Source of the DNA: Marinobacter pelagius
Lineage (GTDB): Bacteria > Pseudomonadota > Gammaproteobacteria > Pseudomonadales > Oleiphilaceae
Direction of reading: 5' to 3'
DNA: 64,000 nucleotides
Assembly (NCBI RefSeq): GCF_900114925.1
Contig: NZ_FOUR01000001.1
Location: forward strand, 806,001-870,000
Position numbers and translations under genes: made by a program. Positions 45,516 through 55,128 of this stretch are shown here, in pieces. The number at the start of each line of letters is the position of its first letter. Positions within the stretch are counted from its first letter, which is position 1. The notes below the pieces were generated by a model. That model worked only from the letters and a program-made list of their open reading frames with translations, did not search any database and was not told where the DNA came from.

Positions 45516-46520
45516 ATGTTCCAACGCCTTAGATCGGATTTTCGCCTGTCCATCATTACCCTGCTGGGGCTGAGCGGCTTTCTGGGCATTACGCCTTTTG
45601 CCGTGTTGCGCTTTCACCAGGGCGATGTGGTGACGGGTGTGGTCGACGTTCTGATTCTCTGCGGCGTCTGCGGTGGCGTGGTCTATGCGTGGGTGACCGG
45701 GGATACCCGGCGCAGTGGCCTGGTCATGGCCATCGTGGCCTCGTTCGGGTCCGTTGTGGTGGCGGGTCTTGTGGGTGACCCCGGACTGTTCTGGCTCTAC
45801 CCCTGCCTGATTACCAGTTTCTTCCTGACACCGCCCCGGGTCGCCATCGCCATTAATGTCTCGGCGGTGGTTCTGATGGTTGCCCTGGGGGATGCCTTCT
45901 CCGGCCTTGAACAGATGGGCTCGTTCGTTTCCACTGCCCTGGTGGTCAGTGCCTGCGCCTTCGTTTTCGCCAGCCGCAACGAGGATCAGCGCCGGCGTCT
46001 GGAACACCTGGCCACCATCGATCCGCTGACCGGGGTGAAGAACCGCCGGGCCATGGACGAGGAGCTGGCCATCGCCCAGGCCCATGCCACCCGGACCGGC
46101 ATTTCCTGTGCCCTGATCCTGCTGGATATCGATCATTTCAAACAGATCAATGACGAGTATGGTCACAGTGTCGGGGATGAGGTGCTTGTCGATCTGGTCA
46201 ACGTGCTTCGTAAAAACACCCGGAAATCCGACCAGCTGTTCCGCTACGGTGGTGAAGAATTCGTTCTGCTGGTCCCGGCCATCGACGGGGTGGGGCTCAA
46301 GACGGTGATCGGCAACCTCCAGCAACTGCTCCGGAACCATGTTAAGCATCCGGGTGGTTCAATCACGGCGTCCTTCGGTGTCGCCGAGCTCGATTGGGGC
46401 GAGCGCGTGGAAAGCTGGCTTGCCCGGGCCGACGACGCACTGTATCAGGCCAAGGAAACCGGCCGGGACCGGGCGGTGTTTGCGGAGCCCCGGATTCGCG
46501 CGGTACCTCAGTCAGCCTGA
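45516..46520 (+). CDS. Membrane diguanylate cyclase (GGEEF)
   Basis: A 334-residue protein with about five to six membrane segments (residues 10-150) and a GGDEF domain (about 165-325). The domain has IDPLTGVKNRRAMDEEL, LDIDHFKQIND, an RKSD I-site and an intact YGGEEF loop, so it should make c-di-GMP under product control. ATG 45516 follows GGAAAC. It is divergent from the kinase-GTPase operon, which ends in another c-di-GMP protein, so the two may work in the same circuit. Confidence 0.92.
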   Translation: MFQRLRSDFRLSIITLLGLSGFLGITPFAVLRFHQGDVVTGVVDVLILCGVCGGVVYAWVTGDTRRSGLVMAIVASFGSVVVAGLVGDPGLFWLYPCLITSFFLTPPRVAIAINVSAVVLMVALGDAFSGLEQMGSFVSTALVVSACAFVFASRNEDQRRRLEHLATIDPLTGVKNRRAMDEELAIAQAHATRTGISCALILLDIDHFKQINDEYGHSVGDEVLVDLVNVLRKNTRKSDQLFRYGGEEFVLLVPAIDGVGLKTVIGNLQQLLRNHVKHPGGSITASFGVAELDWGERVESWLARADDALYQAKETGRDRAVFAEPRIRAVPQSA

Positions 46521-47899
46521 TCCGGCGTAAAGCGGAACAGGCGCCAGCCCAGCAGCAGGCTGGCGGAGGTCAGGCCGCAGGTCAGTCCTACCCAGAACCC
46601 CGCTGCCCCCATGGCGGGCACGATCCAGTCGGTGAACGTCAGGGTGTAACCCAGCGGCAGGCCGATCCCCCAGAATGAAAACAACATGATGAACATGGGA
46701 ATGCGGGTGTCCTTGTAACCTCGCAGGGCACTTATGCAGGTCACCTGCACCACATCGGCGACCTGGAACAGGGCCGCGAAGCCCAGCAGGGCCACGGTGA
46801 CTGCCTGGACATCGGCCTCGCCGGAATACAGCGCGGCAATTTCCGGGGAAAAGGTGTAGAGCAGGGTGGCAAAAACCAGGGCAATGGCTGCCGCCAGTAC
46901 CAGCGAGCTGCGGGAAATCAGGCGGGCGCTGTCCGGCGCCCGGGCGCCGATCAGGAAGCTCACCCGCAGGGTCAGCGCCATCCCCAGGCTCAATGGCAGC
47001 ATGAACAGCAGCGACACCACGTTCAGGGCAATCTGGTGGCCTGCGACCACCACCGGGCCGAGGGGTGCCAGGAACAGCGCAATCACCGCGAACATGCTCG
47101 CTTCGACAAAAATGGTGAAGCCGATCGGCACGCCGATACGCAGGATATAACCCAGGCCCGCCCGGTCCGGGGCGGCCCAGTCGGCAATCAGGTGGAAGCT
47201 CCGGTACAAGCGGCTCCGGTTCAGGTAAACCAGCATCGCCACCGCGGCAAAGCCATTGGACAGTGATGTGGCCCAGCCACAGCCGATGCCGCCCATGGCC
47301 GGAAGCCCGAGCTTGCCATAGATGAAGATGTAGTTCAGGGGCAGGTTGATCAGAGTGCTGAGCACCGAGAATGCCATGATCACCCGGGTGTGGCCCAGGC
47401 CGTCCGTCAGTCCCCGTAAGGCCGCCATCAGCAGCATGGCCGGAACGCCCCAGGCAAAGGCATCCAGGTAACCCTGGGTGATGCGGGTGGTGTTGGCATC
47501 CAGTTCCAGCAAGGTGAGGACCGGCTTCACATTGATCAGCAGCAGGATCATGATCACCGAGCCGGCGGCGGCCAGGTAGAGGCCCTGCCAGGTCGCCGGC
47601 ATGATCTTTTCCCGGCTACCGGCGCCGTTGTAGCCGGAGATGATGGGTTGCAGGGCGCTCAGGGCGCCCATGAAAAACAGGAACAGTGGCATCCAGAGGC
47701 TACTGCCGATACCTACGGCAGCCAGGTCCTCGGCACTGGCATGGCCGGCCATGACCGTATCGATCACCCCGTTGGCCATCTGGGCAACCTGGGCGATGAG
47801 GATCGGTCCGCCAAGAATGGCGAGGGTGCGCCATTCGGCAAACACCCGGCTCAGTAGCGGTTGCCGGGCTTCGGGTAATGGCTGGTGGGTTTCGTCCAT
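46508..47899 (-). CDS. MATE-family multidrug/metabolite exporter
   Basis: A 463-residue inner-membrane antiporter with twelve membrane segments in two related halves. The first begins EWRTLAILGGPILIAQVAQ and includes GVIDTVMAGHAS, both usual for NorM-type MATE proteins that expel cationic drugs in exchange for sodium or protons. I start it at ATG 47899 because this is closest to the first helix; an ATG at 47926 is in frame and gives nine more residues. The 3' end overlaps that of the convergent cyclase gene by 13 bases. Confidence 0.92.
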   Translation of the reverse strand: MDETHQPLPEARQPLLSRVFAEWRTLAILGGPILIAQVAQMANGVIDTVMAGHASAEDLAAVGIGSSLWMPLFLFFMGALSALQPIISGYNGAGSREKIMPATWQGLYLAAAGSVIMILLLINVKPVLTLLELDANTTRITQGYLDAFAWGVPAMLLMAALRGLTDGLGHTRVIMAFSVLSTLINLPLNYIFIYGKLGLPAMGGIGCGWATSLSNGFAAVAMLVYLNRSRLYRSFHLIADWAAPDRAGLGYILRIGVPIGFTIFVEASMFAVIALFLAPLGPVVVAGHQIALNVVSLLFMLPLSLGMALTLRVSFLIGARAPDSARLISRSSLVLAAAIALVFATLLYTFSPEIAALYSGEADVQAVTVALLGFAALFQVADVVQVTCISALRGYKDTRIPMFIMLFSFWGIGLPLGYTLTFTDWIVPAMGAAGFWVGLTCGLTSASLLLGWRLFRFTPDQAD

Positions 47900-47998
47900 C
47901 GTGGCGCTTGGTCCCCGGATCTCCATGTGAAACAGGCCTGCATCCTACCCGAAAAGCGGTTACAGTACGCGCCTCGGTTAATGGGAGAGATTATCAAC

Positions 47999-48871
47999 AT
48001 GGGTTTGCTGGTTTTTGTAACGGTTCTCTGGGCGTTTTCCTTCAGCCTGATTGGAGAATTTCTTGCCGGACAGGTGGACAGTGATTTTGCTGTGTTGACC
48101 CGGGTGCTGATCGCGTCACTGATCTTTCTGCCCTTTACCCGCTGGCGCGGTGTGCCCTCCGGACTCAAGCTGGGCATTCTGGTGACCGGTATGCTGCAGT
48201 TCGGGGTGACCTACCTGTGTCTCTACCGCTCGTTCAGCTACCTGACGGTTCCGGAAGTCCTGCTGTTCACCATTTTCACGCCCCTGTACGTGACCCTGCT
48301 CGATGATGCGCTGTTCCGACGTTTCTCGCCGGTGGCCCTGCTGGCTGCGGCGATTGCCACGGTTGGGGCGGGGATCATCCGCTATGACGGCCTGAGCCAG
48401 GACTTCGTCACCGGTTTCCTGTTGCTGCAGGTGGCCAACTTTACCTTTGCTGCCGGCCAGGTGGGCTACAAGCACGTCATGCAGCGGTATCCGCTGGATC
48501 TGGGCTCGTTCCGGACGTTTGGTTATTTCTTCTTCGGTGCCCTGATTATTGCCCTGCCTTCGTTCCTGATCTTCGGTAATCCCGAGCGACTGCCGTCCAC
48601 CGGCCTGCAGTGGGGCGTGCTGGCCTGGCTCGGCTTTGCCGCCTCCGGCCTCGGGTTGTTCCTGTGGAACCGGGGTGCCTGCAAGGTGGACGCCGGCACC
48701 CTGGCGATCATGAATAATGCCCTGGTACCCGCCGGCCTGCTGGTCAACCTGTTGATCTGGAACCGGGATGCCGATCTGCTCCGGCTGGCCATCGGTGGTG
48801 CGGTCATCGTGTTTTCCCTGTGGGTGAATGCCCGCTTCCACCCCCGGGCCCGTCTGACGGCTACCGCCTGA
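47999..48871 (+). CDS. EamA/DMT-family transporter
   Basis: A 290-residue protein with ten membrane segments in two EamA repeats (about residues 1-135 and 150-285). It begins MGLLVFVTVLWAFSFSLIGEF, close to the YedA/RhtA-like group that exports amino acids or carboxylates. Substrate unknown. ATG 47999 has a GGGAGAG ribosome site; a longer open frame upstream enters the promoter region of the MATE gene and is not used. A 12-bp hairpin follows the stop codon. Confidence 0.9.
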   Translation: MGLLVFVTVLWAFSFSLIGEFLAGQVDSDFAVLTRVLIASLIFLPFTRWRGVPSGLKLGILVTGMLQFGVTYLCLYRSFSYLTVPEVLLFTIFTPLYVTLLDDALFRRFSPVALLAAAIATVGAGIIRYDGLSQDFVTGFLLLQVANFTFAAGQVGYKHVMQRYPLDLGSFRTFGYFFFGALIIALPSFLIFGNPERLPSTGLQWGVLAWLGFAASGLGLFLWNRGACKVDAGTLAIMNNALVPAGLLVNLLIWNRDADLLRLAIGGAVIVFSLWVNARFHPRARLTATA

Positions 48872-48876
48872 TACAC

Positions 48877-48908
48877 GCCAGCACTGGCATCGGCACGCCA
48901 GTGCTGGC
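48877..48908 (+). terminator. Hairpin after the EamA transporter gene
   Basis: GCCAGCACTGGC (48877-48888) pairs perfectly with GCCAGTGCTGGC (48897-48908) around an eight-base loop, five bases beyond the stop codon. No T-run follows, so it may protect the 3' end more than end transcription. Confidence 0.5.
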
Positions 48909-48990
48909 AGAATCGCGACCCAACAGCCCGGGCCTGCCCCGGGCGCTCGATCCTCTTTCAATTCCTTAGCTAAAAGCACAGGAAATCAAC

Positions 48991-50388
48991 ATGTCTCAAT
49001 CCAACTCTGTGTCGGGTAACGGCGATTACACCGCTCGTGGCCTCTGGTCGTCCCGGCTGGCGTTCATTCTGGCGGCGACCGGTTCTGCCGTTGGCCTGGG
49101 TAACGTCTGGAAATTCCCCTACGTCACCGGTGAGAACGGTGGTGGCGCCTTTGTCCTGGTATACCTGCTGTGCATCGCCATCATCGGTATCCCCATCATG
49201 ATGGCCGAGGTATTCATCGGCCGGAACGGCCGGCACAACCCGATCACCAGCTTCCGCCTGGTGGCCGAGCGTAACCTGGCTTCCCCCGTCTGGCGGATCT
49301 CGGCGATCGTGGGCATGCTTGCCGCCTTCATCATCCTTTCCTTCTATTCGGTGATTGGTGGCTGGGCCGCTTCCTACATTGGCCACGCCGCCGCCGGCGA
49401 CTTTACCGGCGGTACCGCCGAGTCCATCGGTGACCTGTTCGGCGGCCTGCTCGGCAGCCCGGTGCAACTGCTGATCTGGCATACCGTGTTCATGGCACTG
49501 GTGGTGCTGGTGGTTTCCCGGGGTCTGAAGGGTGGTCTGGAGCGTGCGGCCACCATTCTGATGCCGGCCCTGTTCATCCTGCTGCTGGTTGCCGTGGGCT
49601 ATGCCACCACCACCGGCCATTTCGGTGAGGCGGTCAGCTTCCTGTTCAGTCCGAACTTTGGTGCCCTCACCGTCAGCGGTGTGCTGGTTGCCCTCGGCCA
49701 CGCCTTCTTTACCCTGAGTCTGGGTATGGCGATCATGATGGCCTACGGTTCCTACCTGAGCCGGGACGTCTCCATCGGTCGTACCGCCATCAGCGTTGCG
49801 ATCATGGATACCGGCGTTGCCCTGCTGGCAGGCCTGGCCATCTTCCCGGTGGTGTTTGCCAATGGTCTGGAAGCCGGCGCCGGCCCCGGCCTGATCTTCC
49901 AGACCCTGCCGCTGGCGTTCGGTAACATGCCCTTTGGCAGCCTGTTCGGTGCCCTGTTCTTCGTGCTGCTGCTGTTCGCAGCCTGGACTTCCGGTATTTC
50001 CCTGCTGGAGCCGGTGGTCGAGTGGGTCGAGGAGAAGACCAGCCTTGCCCGTACCGGCAGTGCCATTCTGGTGGGCGTGCTGTGCTGGGCATTGGGCATC
50101 GCTTCGATCCTGTCCCTGAACGTCTGGTCCGATATCACGCCGCTGGGCATGTTTGACCGGTTCGAGGGCAAGACCATCTTTGATCTGCTGGACTACGTCA
50201 CCGCCAACATCATGCTGCCGCTGTCCGGCCTGCTGACCGCCCTGTTCGTGGGCTGGTTCGTGGCCCGGGAGTCGCTCAAGTCCGACCTGGCCCTGACCGG
50301 TGGTGCTTTCGGCCTGTGGTACAACCTGATCCGGTTCGTGACCCCGATTGCCGTGGTGATCGTGTTCATCTACAACCTGATGGCCTGA
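48991..50388 (+). CDS. Sodium-dependent transporter, NSS/SNF family
   Basis: A 465-residue member of the neurotransmitter:sodium symporter family, which in bacteria imports amino acids (LeuT, TnaT, MhsT). Motifs in the first helix, SAVGLGNVWKFPYVTGENGG, form the sodium and substrate sites; the later GHAFFTLSLGMAIMMAYGSYL helix (cut in the family logo) is also typical. About eleven to twelve membrane segments are visible. It appears to be transcribed alone. Confidence 0.94.
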   Translation: MSQSNSVSGNGDYTARGLWSSRLAFILAATGSAVGLGNVWKFPYVTGENGGGAFVLVYLLCIAIIGIPIMMAEVFIGRNGRHNPITSFRLVAERNLASPVWRISAIVGMLAAFIILSFYSVIGGWAASYIGHAAAGDFTGGTAESIGDLFGGLLGSPVQLLIWHTVFMALVVLVVSRGLKGGLERAATILMPALFILLLVAVGYATTTGHFGEAVSFLFSPNFGALTVSGVLVALGHAFFTLSLGMAIMMAYGSYLSRDVSIGRTAISVAIMDTGVALLAGLAIFPVVFANGLEAGAGPGLIFQTLPLAFGNMPFGSLFGALFFVLLLFAAWTSGISLLEPVVEWVEEKTSLARTGSAILVGVLCWALGIASILSLNVWSDITPLGMFDRFEGKTIFDLLDYVTANIMLPLSGLLTALFVGWFVARESLKSDLALTGGAFGLWYNLIRFVTPIAVVIVFIYNLMA

Positions 50389-50412
50389 TCCCCCCCATTT
50401 GCCGCCAAACCA

Positions 50413-50442
50413 GGGGTCAGATGAAGGCTTTCATCTGACCCC
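50413..50442. repeat. GGGGTCAGA-type palindrome, copy 4
   Basis: GGGGTCAGATGAA (50413-50425) pairs perfectly with 50430-50442. It differs by one base from copy 2 at 29460-29489, 21 kb away, and lies 24 bases after the NSS transporter gene. Confidence 0.92.
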
Positions 50443-50490
50443 GCTTTAACTCCCGCCCCGATTGTTGTCTTCGGGCCGGGCGCGAAACAG

Positions 50491-50528
50491 AAAAAAGCCC
50501 GGTGGAGAATAACCACCGGGCTTTTTTT
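50491..50528. terminator. Bidirectional intrinsic terminator
   Basis: AAAAAAGCCCGGTGG (50491-50505) pairs with CCACCGGGCTTTTTT (50513-50527) around AGAATAA. The A- and T-runs make it a good Rho-independent terminator in both directions. It serves the NSS transporter gene and the convergent secreted-protein gene ending at 50549. Confidence 0.95.
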
Positions 50529-50548
50529 GTGTTGTCGTCGAGGGACTC

Positions 50549-51130
50549 TTACTCGCTTATTGCCCTGAGGGCATCAAGGTGGGGACGGACGGCCTCGACA
50601 TCGCCTGCAGGTGCATTGCTGGCACTTTCCATGGCGCCCATGGCGCTCTCCATCATTGCCCGCATCTGGGCTTTCTGCTCCGCTGTCATCTGCGGGTTGT
50701 TCTCAATCTCCGCCAGGGCCGCGTTCATTTCCTGCCGGGCGCCGGGACTCTGTTGCTCCATCTCGATGGCCATCCAGGCCTGATAGACTCGGTCGCCGGT
50801 GGCAGCCCATTGCTCGATGTTGTCGAAGCCATGGTTTCGAGCCAGTTCGTCCAGGCGGTTATAGGCCTCGTGGCCTTTGAGTTCGTCCAGCGAATCGGAA
50901 AAGAGGCGGGAGAAATCGGGCATGGCGCCGTCATCTTCCGCATCCATCTGATCATCGAGTTCCTCGAACTCCGGTTCCAGTTTCTGTGCGGCTTTCAGGC
51001 TTTCGATAAATGATGAAATCTTCTGATCAGACAGGCTTTCAGCGTGGCTTCCCGCGGAGAACAGTCCGAACAGGGCCATAACTGTTGTGATCAGGGCAAT
51101 ACGAAGAAAAACCGGTGATTGGTCAGGCAT
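50549..51130 (-). CDS. Secreted helical protein of unknown function
   Basis: A 193-residue protein with a signal peptide (residues about 1-30, ending AGSHA) and a mature part that is helical, acidic and rich in Met, Gln and Ala (QAWMAIEMEQQSPGA; MMESAMGAMESAS). I do not recognise a family. ATG 51130 has AAGGAG at good spacing, whereas the first in-frame ATG (51136) touches it. It is flanked by its own terminator downstream and the TRAP operon upstream, and is probably monocistronic. A periplasmic location is inferred from the signal peptide. Confidence 0.75.
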   Translation of the reverse strand: MPDQSPVFLRIALITTVMALFGLFSAGSHAESLSDQKISSFIESLKAAQKLEPEFEELDDQMDAEDDGAMPDFSRLFSDSLDELKGHEAYNRLDELARNHGFDNIEQWAATGDRVYQAWMAIEMEQQSPGARQEMNAALAEIENNPQMTAEQKAQMRAMMESAMGAMESASNAPAGDVEAVRPHLDALRAISE

Positions 51131-51233
51131 AAGCATCTCTCCTTGAGTGAGGGCCTCCGGCTCCCTTTTCCGGAGGCCCCTCGAGATTAGCGCTTACACC
51201 GGTTGGCTGGCAACCTTCCGGTTTAGGTCAGTT

Positions 51234-52544
51234 TCAGAAGAACAGATCCGGCAGCCAGGTGGCAATCTCCGGGAAAATCATGATCAGGATGATGCCGATA
51301 ATCTCCACAATGACGAAGGGGATGATCGACTTGTAGATGTCCTTCATGGTGATTGACGGCGGCACAATGCCCTTAAGATAGAACAGGTTGAAACCGAAGG
51401 GCGGCGTCATGTAGCCGATTTCCATGTTGATCACGAACAGGATGCCGAACCAGATCGGATCGAAGCCCAGGGATTCCACGATCGGCATGAACACCGGCAG
51501 GGTGATCAGCATGATGCCCACCGGGTCGAGCACCATGGCCAGCAGGAACACGATCACCATCATGGCGATGATGATGCCCCAGGGGCCGCCGGGAACCATG
51601 TTCATCAGACCCTCGATCAGCTCCTGAGCGCCCATGCTCTGGTAGGCGGCGCTGAACGCGTGGGCGGCAAACAGGATCCACATGATCATGCCGGTGAGCT
51701 TGAAGGTGCGGATCGCCGCTTCCTGCAGGATGCTCCACTTGAACTGCTTGTAGACGGCGGCCGAGATCAGTGCGCCCAGTACGCCCATGGCGGCGGCTTC
51801 GGTCGGGGTGGTAATGCCGCCGATGATGGAGCCCAGCACCATGACCACCACACCGATGGGCAGTAGCACCGCCCGCAGGGCCCGGAGTTTCTCCGGCCAG
51901 GTACCCCGTTCCTCTTTCGGCAGGGCGGGCGCCAGTTCCGGCTGCAGGTGGCAGCGCACGATGATGTAGATGGCAGTCAGCACCATCAGCAGAATGCCCG
52001 GCATGATGCCGGCGGCGAACATCTGGCCGACTGAGACGCCGGTGATCAGGGCATAGAGGATCATCAGGATGCTGGGGGGGATCAGAATCCCCCAGCCACC
52101 ACCGGTATTGATGACACCAAGGGCCATGCTCTTGTCGTAGCCGCGCTCAAGCATGGATGGCAGGGCAATGGTGCCCATGGCGACCACGGCCGCACCGCTG
52201 ATGCCTACCATGGCCGCAAACACGGCGCAGATACCCAGGGTGCCCAGGGCCAGTCCGCCTCTGAGGCCGCCGCACCAGAGGTGCATCATCCGGTACAGAT
52301 CTCTGGCCACGCCGGTGCGTTCCAGGATCATGGCCATGAACACAAACAGCGGAATAGCGACCAGGGTGAAGCTTTCCATGGTGCCCCAGATCTGGGACGC
52401 CACCATATAGAAGGAATCAAAACCCCAGGTGAAATAGAGGAACACCACGGACACGCCGCCCAGCACAAACGCCAACGGCAGGCCCAGCAGCAGGAAAAAC
52501 AGCAGTGCGCCGAAGAACAGCAGGGTCAGGACTTCAATACTCAC
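51234..52544 (-). CDS. dctM: TRAP transporter large permease
   Basis: A 436-residue DctM-type subunit with about twelve membrane segments, the sodium-coupled channel of a tripartite TRAP importer for carboxylates. Family motifs GIPPSILMILYAL (seen here as LIPPSILMILYALITG), PTEAAAMGVLGA and GYMTPPFGFNLFYLKG are present. It overlaps the small permease gene by four bases (ATGA). The substrate is an organic acid of unknown identity; the catabolic genes that follow from 54388 may use it. Confidence 0.94.
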   Translation of the reverse strand: MSIEVLTLLFFGALLFFLLLGLPLAFVLGGVSVVFLYFTWGFDSFYMVASQIWGTMESFTLVAIPLFVFMAMILERTGVARDLYRMMHLWCGGLRGGLALGTLGICAVFAAMVGISGAAVVAMGTIALPSMLERGYDKSMALGVINTGGGWGILIPPSILMILYALITGVSVGQMFAAGIMPGILLMVLTAIYIIVRCHLQPELAPALPKEERGTWPEKLRALRAVLLPIGVVVMVLGSIIGGITTPTEAAAMGVLGALISAAVYKQFKWSILQEAAIRTFKLTGMIMWILFAAHAFSAAYQSMGAQELIEGLMNMVPGGPWGIIIAMMVIVFLLAMVLDPVGIMLITLPVFMPIVESLGFDPIWFGILFVINMEIGYMTPPFGFNLFYLKGIVPPSITMKDIYKSIIPFVIVEIIGIILIMIFPEIATWLPDLFF

Positions 52545-53089
52545 AACTGCTCTCCTTCGGAATCAGACTCTTCGGGGGTGTAGTAATCCAGGTTGAAGGC
52601 CACGGCGATGTCCTCAAGCAGCTTCACGAGGCCTTGCAGGACCAGCAGTGCCGTACCGACCGGAATCGCGAGCTTGACCGGCCAGATGGGCGGGTTCCAG
52701 GCGGAATAGGAGGTCTCCCAGCTGGACATGGACTCCCGGGCCATGTCGATACCGAACCAGAGCAGGGCGAGGGTGAAGATGAAAAATACCGCGGAGGTGA
52801 CGATGTCCAGCACGGCCCGTTTGCGTGGAGCCAGGTGCGAATGCAGCAGGTCGACGTTGACATGACCCCGGTGGGCCATGATGTAGCCACCCGACATCAC
52901 CGCATAGATACCGAACAGCATCTGGGTTAGTTCATTGGTCCAGACTGTTGGCGAGTTGAACAGGTAGCGGAAGCCCACCTCAAGCAGCAGGAACGCAAAC
53001 ATCGCGAACACGAGCAGGGCTATCCAGCGCCCGACGACATCATTGAGACGGGTAACCCCTCTCATGAATGCGGCAATCATCACACCCAT
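52541..53089 (-). CDS. dctQ: TRAP transporter small permease
   Basis: A 182-residue DctQ-type subunit with four membrane segments and the motif VWTNELTQMLFGIYAVMSGGY near residues 47-67, followed by the RGHVNVDLL block. It forms a complex with the large permease, whose gene overlaps it. I choose the ATG at 53089 because of the TGGAGAG site; the frame stays open to 53128. The binding-protein gene lies 85 bases upstream in the same direction. Confidence 0.92.
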   Translation of the reverse strand: MGVMIAAFMRGVTRLNDVVGRWIALLVFAMFAFLLLEVGFRYLFNSPTVWTNELTQMLFGIYAVMSGGYIMAHRGHVNVDLLHSHLAPRKRAVLDIVTSAVFFIFTLALLWFGIDMARESMSSWETSYSAWNPPIWPVKLAIPVGTALLVLQGLVKLLEDIAVAFNLDYYTPEESDSEGEQL

Positions 53090-53174
53090 GGTTCTCTCCA
53101 GGAGGACGTTGGTTGTAGTCAGGGACAAAAAGGCCGGAGTGCTGGACTCCGGCCCGGGTTATTCCGATGGCTGA

Positions 53175-54221
53175 TCAGAGGTAGCCGAGGTCGCTCAGGT
53201 AGCTCTTGAGCATATCCAGTGCTTTCTGGGCATTCTCGCTGCGCTTGCCTTCCTCGTCCCACATCTTCTGGGCGGTGGCTACCAGCTTGTCCTGAACTTC
53301 ATCCGGCAGCACGTTGACCTGTACTTCCTGCTCGGCAATGGCCTTGGCCAGAGTGATGCGTTCCTTGTACTGGTACTCGTTGGTGCGGACCCAGAACTGC
53401 TCGTTCAGGGCGTCCTTGACGATCTTCTGCATGTCTTCCGGCAGCTTGTCCAGTGCCTTCTGGCTGACAATGATCACATCGGTACCGGCGATGTTCAGGG
53501 CCGGCTGCACGTGGTACTTGGCGACCTCGTACAGACCCATGCTGTAGGCACCCTGGGAAGCACCCCAGTGGGCGCCGTCGACGATGCCGGAATCCAGTGC
53601 GGTGTAGAGCTCACCGCCGGGAATATAGGAGGCAGCGGCACCGGCTTCGGTCAGGAAATTCTGCAGGGCGCCGGAGGAGCGGATCTTCAGGCTGGTGAAG
53701 TCTTCCCAGCTTTCAATCGGGTTCTTGACCACCATTTCGGTCGGGTAGACCTTGTCGGTGGCCCAGTAGACACCATGCTCGGCGGCTTCATCACGCAGCA
53801 TCTGCTCGAAGCCCATGTTCTGGTGGAAGTAGGCCGCTTCCCAGACGTTGCGGAAAGCGAAGGGCAGGCCGGAGGCGATACCCGCCAGGGAGACCTTGTC
53901 CTGGGCGTAGGAGGGCGAGATGGTGCCCATTTCCAGGATGCCGCGGCTGACCGCGTTGAAGGTTTCCTTGGCCTTGAACAGCGCGCCGGCTTCGTACAGC
54001 TGGAGCTTCAGGCGACCATCGGTGCGCTCTTCCAGAACCCGCTTGATGCGGCCGAGACTGTCGGTATAGGAGCTGCTGGAACCGGGCCAGTGGGACTGTA
54101 CTTTCCAGGTGACGGTGTCCTGGGCCGCTGCCGGGGCGGCAGCTAGGGCGGCAGAAACACCAAGGGTAAGGGCGGACGCGTAAACGGTCAGCTTCTTGCG
54201 TGCTTGCATTATGAGGTTCAT
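53175..54221 (-). CDS. dctP: TRAP transporter substrate-binding protein
   Basis: A 348-residue periplasmic binding protein with a signal peptide (about residues 1-33, ending AAPAAAQ). It has the DctP-fold features: WKVQSHWPGSSSSYTD at the N-terminus, a conserved arginine in LKIRSSGALQNFL that grips the carboxylate, and the ELYTALDSGIVDGAHWG segment usual for receptors of 2-oxo or hydroxy acids. ATG 54221 follows AGAGG. It is the first gene of the dctPQM-type operon. The exact ligand is unknown. Confidence 0.92.
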   Translation of the reverse strand: MNLIMQARKKLTVYASALTLGVSAALAAAPAAAQDTVTWKVQSHWPGSSSSYTDSLGRIKRVLEERTDGRLKLQLYEAGALFKAKETFNAVSRGILEMGTISPSYAQDKVSLAGIASGLPFAFRNVWEAAYFHQNMGFEQMLRDEAAEHGVYWATDKVYPTEMVVKNPIESWEDFTSLKIRSSGALQNFLTEAGAAASYIPGGELYTALDSGIVDGAHWGASQGAYSMGLYEVAKYHVQPALNIAGTDVIIVSQKALDKLPEDMQKIVKDALNEQFWVRTNEYQYKERITLAKAIAEQEVQVNVLPDEVQDKLVATAQKMWDEEGKRSENAQKALDMLKSYLSDLGYL

Positions 54222-54387
54222 GGCTGTGCCTCTTTCGTTGTTGTATTGGCCTTGCTTGCTATTTCACTCTGCAGAACTATTAACTGCAGGGTGAATTTAT
54301 GTTCTCTGAATCTATCACAACATCGGGCTTTTGCAATAGGATGTTTTTACCTCAAACAACAACGTAATCTTCTGGAAGGATAGCTCA

Positions 54388-55128
54388 ATGATCGACATGC
54401 ATCAGGCGGAGGCCGTAGTTCATCTCACCATCAACCGCCCGGCGAAGAAGAACGCGCTGACCCGGGAGATGTACGACCTGCTGAGCCAGCGTATTCGGCA
54501 AGCCGCTGATGATGAGTCCGTTAACGCTATTGTCATCTCCGGGCATGGCGATGTGTTCACCGCCGGCAATGACCTGGACGATTTCCGCGCCCGGGCAACC
54601 GATCCGAATCCACAGCCCTCTGCCGGGCTGGGCTTTATCGAAACCCTGATGGACTGCGACACGCCGGTCATTGCCGCCGTGGAAGGGATTGCCATCGGCA
54701 TCGGCACTACTCTGCTTCTGCACTGCGACTCGGTAATTGCCGGTAGATCCGCGACCTTCAAGACCGCTTTTGTCGATCTTGGTCTGGTGCCCGAGGCGGC
54801 CTCCACGGTCACCATGCCCCTGCACCTCGGTGCCCGCCGGGCGGCAGAGCTGTTGTTATTCGGGGAGGTCATGGACGGTGTCGAGGCCCGGGACTGCGGC
54901 CTGGTCAGCAAGGTGGTGGATGACGGTGCCGCCGTGACCACCGCGCTGGAACTGGCGCAGCGATTGGCCGGTAAACCCCGGGAGGCGCTCAGGGCGAGCA
55001 AGCGGTTGATCCGGGCCCCGTGGCGGGATCAGGTCAGGGAAGCGCTGGAGCGCGAGCGCGCGGTGTTCTCCGAGCGCCTGCGCTCCGACGATTGCCGGCA
55101 GGCCCTGACCAGGATGGAACGCCGTTAG
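54388..55128 (+). CDS. Enoyl-CoA hydratase/isomerase (crotonase) family protein
   Basis: A 246-residue crotonase-fold protein that acts on acyl-CoA thioesters. The NRPAKKNALTREMY and FTAGNDLDDF oxyanion-hole segments are clear. Of the two glutamates used by hydratases, the second is present (LGLVPEAAST), while the first is replaced (GIGTTLLLHCD), so isomerase activity is more likely than hydration. It overlaps the stop of the convergent acyl-CoA ligase gene by four bases. Confidence 0.88.
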   Translation: MIDMHQAEAVVHLTINRPAKKNALTREMYDLLSQRIRQAADDESVNAIVISGHGDVFTAGNDLDDFRARATDPNPQPSAGLGFIETLMDCDTPVIAAVEGIAIGIGTTLLLHCDSVIAGRSATFKTAFVDLGLVPEAASTVTMPLHLGARRAAELLLFGEVMDGVEARDCGLVSKVVDDGAAVTTALELAQRLAGKPREALRASKRLIRAPWRDQVREALERERAVFSERLRSDDCRQALTRMERR